A model generated the notes under the pieces. The model had not been told where the DNA came from, searched no databases, and worked only from the letters and a program-made list of their open reading frames with translations. From NCBI GenBank assembly GCA_023432225.1, contig JAEYUW010000024.1:146194-210193 (forward strand): DNA of 64,000 nt, given 5' to 3'. Shown in pieces: positions 59,501 through 64,000 of the stretch. Both the position numbers and the translations under genes were made by a program. Position 1 is the first letter of the stretch. Each line of letters begins with the position of its first letter. The DNA comes from Verrucomicrobiota bacterium. Lineage in GTDB: Bacteria; Verrucomicrobiota; Verrucomicrobiia; Opitutales; Opitutaceae.

Positions 59501-61817
59501 CCATTACATCGCGCTGAAGGAGGATATTTCCGAGCGAAAGCGAGCGGAAGCGGAACTCAGAAAGCTATCGCGCGCCGTGGAGCAGGCTCCGCTGTCGATT
59601 GTCATCACGGACCTCACCGGCGCCATTGAATACGTGAATCCGTGGTTCACGCGGCTCACGGGCTACACGCTCGACGAGGCGCGCGGCCGGAATCCGCGCA
59701 TCCTCAAATCCGGCGAGACCCCCGCGCATGTTTATACGGACATGTGGGCCACGCTCAGTCGCGGCGAGACGTGGCGCGGCGAGCTGCTCAACCGGAAAAA
59801 GGACGGCGAGGTCTACTGCGAGGCCGCCGTGATTGCGCCGATCGCGGGCGCCGATGGCGTGGCGACGCACTACGTCGCGATCAAGGAGGACATCACCGAT
59901 CGCAAGCGTGCGGAGGCGGCCCTGCGCGAGAGCGAGGAGCGCTTCCGCGATCTGTTCGATCTCGAGAGCGACACGATCCTGCTACTCGAGACCGATTCCG
60001 GGCGCATTCTCCAGGCGAACCAGGCCGCGAGCGAACTCTACGGTTATTCCGTGGAGGAATTGCTCACGATGCGGAACGTCGATCTTTCCGCCGAGCCCGA
60101 CAAGACGCTCGAGACGGCGCGCGCGGGAACCGGCCAGCCCGATTCGGTGGTGCAAGTCCCGACGCGACTGCACCGCAAACGCGACGGCACCGTCTTCCCC
60201 GTCGACATGAACCTGCGTTTCTTCCAACGCGGCGGACAGCCCTACTACCTCGCCGCGATTCGGGATGTCACCGAGCGGCTGCGGGCCGAGGAGGCATTGC
60301 ACGAATTGGTGAAACAGCTCCGGGCGCTGCACGCGGTATCGACGGCTTTGCAGCAGCCGAATCTTCCGGTGGACGGAATTCTGCAAGCCATCGCGCCGCA
60401 TTTGTTGTCGGCCTTGCGCTCGCCGCGGGATGCGATGGTTCGCCTCTACGTCGACGCCGCCACCCTGCGCGTGGGCGAGATGGGCGAGACGATCGAGCGC
60501 TTCGCGGCGCCGGTGCTCGTCAACGGACGCTCCGCCGGTTCGCTTGAAATCGGTTACGTGCGCCGCCCGCCCGACCGCGAGGGGACGCTGATTGATCCGC
60601 GGGAGTGCGAAACGATCGAAAGCGTCGCGCACACGCTCGGACTCGGGTTGGGCGCGCGCGAGTCCTTCTCGGCCGTGCAAAAGTTCAACGCCGAACTCGA
60701 ACAGCGCGTCACGCTCCGGACGGAGGAGCTGGCGGCGCGCAACCGCGAGATGCGGGCCTTGCTCCAATCGATTCCCGACCGAGTCGTGCGCGCCCGGCGC
60801 GATGGCACGATCGTTCATTCGCAGGGCGGCGAGGACGGCGTGCACACCCCCGCAGAGCCGGCGGAAGCGCTCCGGCCCGATTTGCGCGCTGCATTGACGG
60901 CCATCGGCCTCCGGGCGCTCGCGGCCGGAAGCGTGGTGGTGGAGGAGTTCAATTCCGCGGCCACCACGGAGCGGAGCGCGGCAGTGCTGGAGCTCCGGGC
61001 GGCTCCCGTGGCGGACGACGAGTTCGTGGTGTTCATCCGCGACATCACCCAACGCAAGCACATCGAGGCGGAGACGGTCGCGATGTTGAAACGCGAGCGA
61101 CAAGTCTCCGAGATGAAGACCCGGTTCATTTCGGTCACGTCGCATGAGTTCCGCACGCCGATGGCCGCGGCGCTGGGATCGGCCGAGTTACTGCGCAATC
61201 ACCTCGACCGGCTGACGCCGGCGAAACGGGAAGAGTTGTTCACGCGAATGGGCGACGCCATGCACCGCATGACGGAGATGTTGGACGACATCCTGACGTT
61301 GAGTCGGGTCGATGCGGGCCGGGTGCGATCGCAGCCGGTGGCAATGAACCTCGTGCGGTTTGCCCAGGAGGTCCTGGATGAAGTGCGGCTCGGTGATCGC
61401 GACGCGCATCGGTTCGAATTCAATGTCGAGGGAACGGGCGAGGAGATCACGAGCGACCCGAGTCTCCTGCGGCAGATCCTGTCGAATTTGCTGACGAACG
61501 CCGCGCGGTATTCGCCGGCGGGCTCCACCGTGAACACGATCGTGCGGTTGCGCGCGCAAGGCGCGGAGATCGAGGTGCGGGATCAGGGTATCGGCATACC
61601 GAGCGAGGACCTCGGACGTATCTTCGACGCCTTCGAGCGCGGTTCGAACGTCGGCAATATCAAGGGCACGGGCCTGGGTTTGAATATCGTCAAACGCATG
61701 ACCGAATTGCTGGGCGGCTCCGTCTCCGTGCAGTCCGCCCCGCAGGCGGGCAGCCGCTTCACCGTCTCGCTGCCCCATGATTGCCCACCCCGCCTCCACC
61801 ATTCTCGTCATCGATGA
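56592..61817 (+). CDS. Large multi-domain sensor histidine kinase (membrane-PAS-GAF-PAS-PAS-PAS-GAF-HisKA)
   Basis: 1741 residues from the ATG at 56592. About seven transmembrane helices (20-260) are followed by a Cache-like extracytoplasmic region (about 262-520) and a further helix (about 523-540). Cytoplasmic domains then run PAS (565-685), GAF (710-860), three PAS (870-985, 995-1110, 1120-1240), a GAF-like unit (about 1250-1370), a degenerate PAS, and the HisKA/HATPase core. This core has SVTSHEFRTPMAAALGSAELL with H1518, N-box NLLTNAARYSP, and RDQGIGIP and GTGLGLNIV. The second and third PAS units are near-duplicates. There is no receiver domain; the overlapping next gene supplies one. 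Confidence 0.87.
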   Translation: MDPNLNSPPLRVPDRGARVAMLSANITACLLAVAGMAGLATGSAVMSRHGYFEQVTPAGLLLILALGFLLECTRRWGERSGPRRTLFVATFVVLALLGLTMVNHLLGFESIWRWPAPLASATGRPMAAPVEMALPMLVAGLSAAGALALLLLRRSRRRPALGLALLGFGCSAGSFIGGLAGADLVFGNTLRFGAPLTAVGMAAVCFAIATGCGLREFGLWVLLGAATDPNWSEEQRLRQTRVLWVASVVLAASLVLTAVFVRAQVRETEKSVGETIAGVVALKAQEFAHWQREREGDLRILQQQPALHALLRGADASAAVRTLLGVVQRSYGYDAVVVFDARFSPLVSTSADVPVEFWATRWTELRATATREVVRQFVHEPRRGLCLDFLGLVRDEAGLVIGAVLTRHEAGQGLLADLQRWPVSSGSAEVLLAQIDGNRVRILTEPRHRRGTAFRREVPITPDSEIVGVRGLFEPSGTVLRGLDVRGVPVIAVTQRVPDSDLVFSAKMDRAEALLHARDQLLQAGLVVIVGLGLAGTSVRSLWRQRQRSLLARAQEAETSRQELAERLGVFMRQANDAILLFDPERRIVEANPRALQLYGYSLSELLQLRAPDLRVAADRAHVERNFVDALRDGLIFQTVHQRKNGEAFPVEVSARAVQLGNRQFMLSIIRDISERQAHEREIERLNRLYLLTSRILEVIVHSHTREDLFREVCALLVQLGRTRLAWVGLHVPETATIKPVALCGQDGATDYVTDLHIATAATVAEGRGPTGTAFRQGRTLLCNDIVNDPIMRPWRDRAVAHGMHSAIALPLRCEGECVGVLSVYSAEKNFFSPKQVELLERAVENVSFALAVFARDERRRAAEGELRKLSLAVEQNPCSIVITDLDGAIEYVNAHFTRVTGYTLDEVRGRNPRILKSDLTPPQTYVDMWDAVTHGRPWRGELTNRKKDGSLHTEMIIITAVTDAAGRPTHYIALKEDISERKRAEAELRKLSRAVEQAPLSIVITDLTGAIEYVNPWFTRLTGYTLDEARGRNPRILKSGETPAHVYTDMWATLSRGETWRGELLNRKKDGEVYCEAAVIAPIAGADGVATHYVAIKEDITDRKRAEAALRESEERFRDLFDLESDTILLLETDSGRILQANQAASELYGYSVEELLTMRNVDLSAEPDKTLETARAGTGQPDSVVQVPTRLHRKRDGTVFPVDMNLRFFQRGGQPYYLAAIRDVTERLRAEEALHELVKQLRALHAVSTALQQPNLPVDGILQAIAPHLLSALRSPRDAMVRLYVDAATLRVGEMGETIERFAAPVLVNGRSAGSLEIGYVRRPPDREGTLIDPRECETIESVAHTLGLGLGARESFSAVQKFNAELEQRVTLRTEELAARNREMRALLQSIPDRVVRARRDGTIVHSQGGEDGVHTPAEPAEALRPDLRAALTAIGLRALAAGSVVVEEFNSAATTERSAAVLELRAAPVADDEFVVFIRDITQRKHIEAETVAMLKRERQVSEMKTRFISVTSHEFRTPMAAALGSAELLRNHLDRLTPAKREELFTRMGDAMHRMTEMLDDILTLSRVDAGRVRSQPVAMNLVRFAQEVLDEVRLGDRDAHRFEFNVEGTGEEITSDPSLLRQILSNLLTNAARYSPAGSTVNTIVRLRAQGAEIEVRDQGIGIPSEDLGRIFDAFERGSNVGNIKGTGLGLNIVKRMTELLGGSVSVQSAPQAGSRFTVSLPHDCPPRLHHSRHR

Positions 61818-62838
61818 CGATGCGTCTGTCCGCCAAACTCTGGTCGATATTCTCGAGATCAACGGCTACGTCGTGCGTGCCGCGGCCAACGGAGTCGAAG
61901 GCTGCGCGCTGGCGCGGGCGGAGCGACCGACCCTCATCATCACTGATGTCGAGATGCCAGGCCTGACCGGATTCGAGTTGATCGAGCAATTCCGTGCGGA
62001 TGAGGAACTGCGCACGATTCCCATCATCGTGGTGTCGGCGAAGGTGGATCGCGCCGCCACGCGCCGCGGCATGGAGCTCGGTGCCGACGACTTCATCACG
62101 AAGCCGTTCACTGAGGACGAGGTGCTGCATTCGGTGAAGACGCGCCTCGAGAAAAAGGAACTTTTGGACGAGCTGGATGCGTTCGCCCACACCGTCGCGC
62201 ACGACTTGAAGAACCCGCTCGCGTCCCTGATCGGCCGGCTCGGCTTGCTGGAGTTGACGCTCGACACGGCGGATAAAGCCACGCTGCACCGCCAGACCGC
62301 CGAGGCCAGCGTGGCCGCCACGCGCTTGGCGGCCATCATCGACGAACTTCTGGTTCTGGCCGGCGTGCGGCGCCAACGCGTCGAGCCGGTGGCGATTGAC
62401 ATGGGCCAAGCGGTGGTCGAGGCGCTCGATCGGCTCGAAGACCTGCTGAAGAAATCTGCCGCCCAGATTGAAAAGCCGGCCGCTTGGCCGACGGTGCTGG
62501 GCCAGCCGGCTTGGGTCACGCACGTCTGGATGAACTACATTAGTAATGCGGCGAAATACGCGGGACCGTCGGCGCAAATCACCCTGGGCCACACCGTGCG
62601 AGCCGAGGCCGGGCGGGTGCGTTTCTGGGTGCAGGATCGCGGTCCCGGACTGGATGCCGCGGCGCGCGCCAAGTTGTTCGTGCCGTTCACCCGCATCTCG
62701 TCGGTGCGGGCGAGCGGCCACGGATTGGGCCTTTCGATTGTCCGCCGCATCGTGGAGAAACTCGGTGGCGAGGTCGGCGTGGAAAGCGAGCCCGGTCAAG
62801 GGTCGTGCTTCTGGTTCGAGCTGCCGGTGGCGAAATAA
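61777..62838 (+). CDS. Receiver-histidine kinase (REC-HisKA-HATPase)
   Basis: 353 residues. The N-terminal receiver has D12-D14, phosphoacceptor D57 (IITDVEMPG), S87 and K109. A kinase core follows, with H142 in TVAHDLKNPLASLIG, N-box MNYISNAAKY, RDRGPGLD-like QDRGPGLD and GHGLGLSIV. No membrane segment is seen. The ATG at 61777 lies 41 nt inside the upstream giant kinase gene, in another frame, so both are translated from overlapping sequence and likely coupled. The arrangement suggests that the giant kinase phosphorylates this receiver and that the output is a second kinase step. It ends at the base before the stop of the convergent BshA gene. Confidence 0.9.
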   Translation: MIAHPASTILVIDDDASVRQTLVDILEINGYVVRAAANGVEGCALARAERPTLIITDVEMPGLTGFELIEQFRADEELRTIPIIVVSAKVDRAATRRGMELGADDFITKPFTEDEVLHSVKTRLEKKELLDELDAFAHTVAHDLKNPLASLIGRLGLLELTLDTADKATLHRQTAEASVAATRLAAIIDELLVLAGVRRQRVEPVAIDMGQAVVEALDRLEDLLKKSAAQIEKPAAWPTVLGQPAWVTHVWMNYISNAAKYAGPSAQITLGHTVRAEAGRVRFWVQDRGPGLDAAARAKLFVPFTRISSVRASGHGLGLSIVRRIVEKLGGEVGVESEPGQGSCFWFELPVAK

Positions 62839-63972
62839 TTACTGCGCCACCACGCGGCGATACAGCGCCTCGTAACGGGGAACGACGGCGGCCGCGGAGA
62901 ATTTTTCCCGCGCGCGCGCGCGCGCGGCGGCGCCCATCACGGCGCGACGCGCGGGATCGCGCAGCAGCGCCTCGATCTTCGCTGCGAGCGCCACGGTGTC
63001 GCCAAACGGCGCGAGCACGCCGGTCTCGCCGTCGAGCGTCACCTCCGGAATGCCGCCAGTCGCGAAGGCGGCGCTGGGCACGCCGACACTCATCAATTCG
63101 AGAATGCTCAGGCAGAAGCTCTCCACTTCGGAGGTGAACAGGCCGAGGTCCGCGGCGTGGAGGTAGGCTTCGATGTCCGTGACGCGTTCGCGGATGAGCA
63201 CGCGATCGCCCAAGCCGCGGCGACGCACGTCGTCGGCGAGACGCGCGCTGTCGGCGCCGGCGAGGAACACGAGTTTGAACGCGAGACGCGGCGCGAGCAG
63301 CGCGACGGTGTCGAGCAGGAGATCGATGCGCTTGAGCGGACGGAGATTCGAGAGATGCAGGAGCATTGGCTCGTCGTCGCGCAGTCCGAGCGCACGGCGC
63401 GTTTCGTCGCGACGGTGCGGACACGAGTGCGGCTCGAAGAAGTTATGAATCACCTCGATCGGTCGTTGCACGCCGAGCAGCCGCACGGTTTCGCGCTGCA
63501 TGAACTCGGAGACGGTCGTGATTGCGTCGGAGTGCTCGAGTGCGTGGCGGATCGCCGGACCGTAGCCGGGGTCGCGACCGAGGAGCGTCGTGTCGGTGCC
63601 GTGGAGCGTGGTGATGATGCGCAGGCGGTGCTCTTCGTGCAGCATGGCGCGCGCGAGGATGGCGGCGGTCGCATGCGGCACGGCGTAGTGGACGTGGAGC
63701 AGGTCGAGCGCGTGCTGTTTCGCCACCTCGGCCATCTTCACCGAGAGCGGCAACGTGTAGTCGGGATACTTGAAGAGATCGTAACTGTTGACGGCGACGG
63801 GATGAAAAAATACGCGTGGGCCGGCTGGCATCCGAAACGGCTGCTCGTAGCTGATGAAGTGAATCTCGTGGCCGCGCGCCGCGAGTTCTTCGCCGAGCTC
63901 GGAGGCGAGAATGCCGCTGCCACCGACAGACGGGTAGCAGGTTATCGCGAGTTTCAGCGGGCGGTCGTTCAT
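62839..63972 (-). CDS. bshA: Bacillithiol-type GT4 glycosyltransferase (N-acetylglucosaminyl-malate synthase)
   Basis: 377 residues. The N-terminal signature LAITCYPSVGGSGILASELG and RGHEIHFISYEQPFR are hallmarks of BshA, which joins GlcNAc from UDP-GlcNAc to L-malate. Further support is HVHYAVPHATAAILAR, TTLHGTDTTLLG and the GT4 motif ESFCLSILELMSVGVP (E-x7-E). It makes the first intermediate of the low-molecular-weight thiol bacillithiol. BshB and BshC are not in the window, so full synthesis is inferred only. The start at 63972 is 4 nt after a REPIN arm. Its stop abuts the stop of the convergent REC-kinase gene (TAATTA at 62836-62841). Confidence 0.9.
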   Translation of the reverse strand: MNDRPLKLAITCYPSVGGSGILASELGEELAARGHEIHFISYEQPFRMPAGPRVFFHPVAVNSYDLFKYPDYTLPLSVKMAEVAKQHALDLLHVHYAVPHATAAILARAMLHEEHRLRIITTLHGTDTTLLGRDPGYGPAIRHALEHSDAITTVSEFMQRETVRLLGVQRPIEVIHNFFEPHSCPHRRDETRRALGLRDDEPMLLHLSNLRPLKRIDLLLDTVALLAPRLAFKLVFLAGADSARLADDVRRRGLGDRVLIRERVTDIEAYLHAADLGLFTSEVESFCLSILELMSVGVPSAAFATGGIPEVTLDGETGVLAPFGDTVALAAKIEALLRDPARRAVMGAAARARAREKFSAAAVVPRYEALYRRVVAQ

Positions 63973-63975
63973 GAG

Positions 63976-64000
63976 CTGTAGCGGCGGTCTATGACCGCCG
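63976..64000. repeat. REPIN arm at the right edge
   Basis: The last 25 bases of the window are identical to the left arm of the element at 28198-28222 and contain the CGGCGGTC-TAT-GACCGCCG hairpin. The second arm, if present, lies beyond the window. The element lies directly upstream of the bshA start codon. Confidence 0.85.

Overview
The window is about 64 kb of GC-rich bacterial DNA, almost fully coded, from a heterotroph specialised in plant polysaccharides. I infer a member of the Verrucomicrobiota, probably Opitutaceae. The reasons are three TonB-dependent receptors without SusD partners, two of them with a 'xLSPFxV' segment after the signal peptide; LacI regulators next to glycan loci; ECF sigma / WD40-kinase signalling; many intergenic palindromic repeats; and a one-piece tmRNA. 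No 16S rRNA or ribosomal protein is present, so the taxonomy is inference.

Region 1 (1-15.1 kb) is signalling. A CHASE3-PAS-PAS histidine kinase and two receiver proteins form one operon. An ECF sigma factor, a zinc-finger/HEAT anti-sigma factor and a DUF4097 protein form a second. A Tat-type metallo-beta-lactamase-fold protein follows, separated from the sigma gene by a perfect 25-bp palindrome. Then come an FG-GAP protein, a caspase-like protease, a second ECF sigma factor and a transmembrane Ser/Thr kinase with a WD40-like propeller.

Region 2 (15.3-33.2 kb) is pectin and rhamnogalacturonan breakdown: GH105, a LacI regulator, GH43, an ACS-type MFS transporter, GH28, a 1208-residue TonB receptor, a membrane/TPR protein, CE8 pectinesterase, a second GH28 and an esterase. 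A 698-residue sucrose-phosphatase/neutral-invertase-like fusion follows on the other strand.

Region 3 (35.8-55.7 kb) holds two compact catabolic operons, each with its own LacI regulator and candidate operators. The first runs TonB receptor, esterase, VCBS protein, DHDPS/NanA-family lyase, MFS transporter, hydrolase and FGGY pentulose kinase. The second runs TonB receptor, sialidase-fold protein, KDPG aldolase, KDG kinase and MFS transporter. The second clearly ends in the 2-keto-3-deoxygluconate pathway, the usual fate of galacturonate and glucuronate. No uronate isomerase, reductase or dehydratase lies here, so those steps must be encoded elsewhere.

Region 4 (55.8-64 kb) has tmRNA (ssrA), a 1741-residue multi-PAS/GAF sensor kinase overlapping a receiver-kinase protein, and a bacillithiol-type glycosyltransferase (BshA). 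Several repeat families are scattered through the window. One of them, a REPIN-like double hairpin, lies in frame inside a coding sequence.
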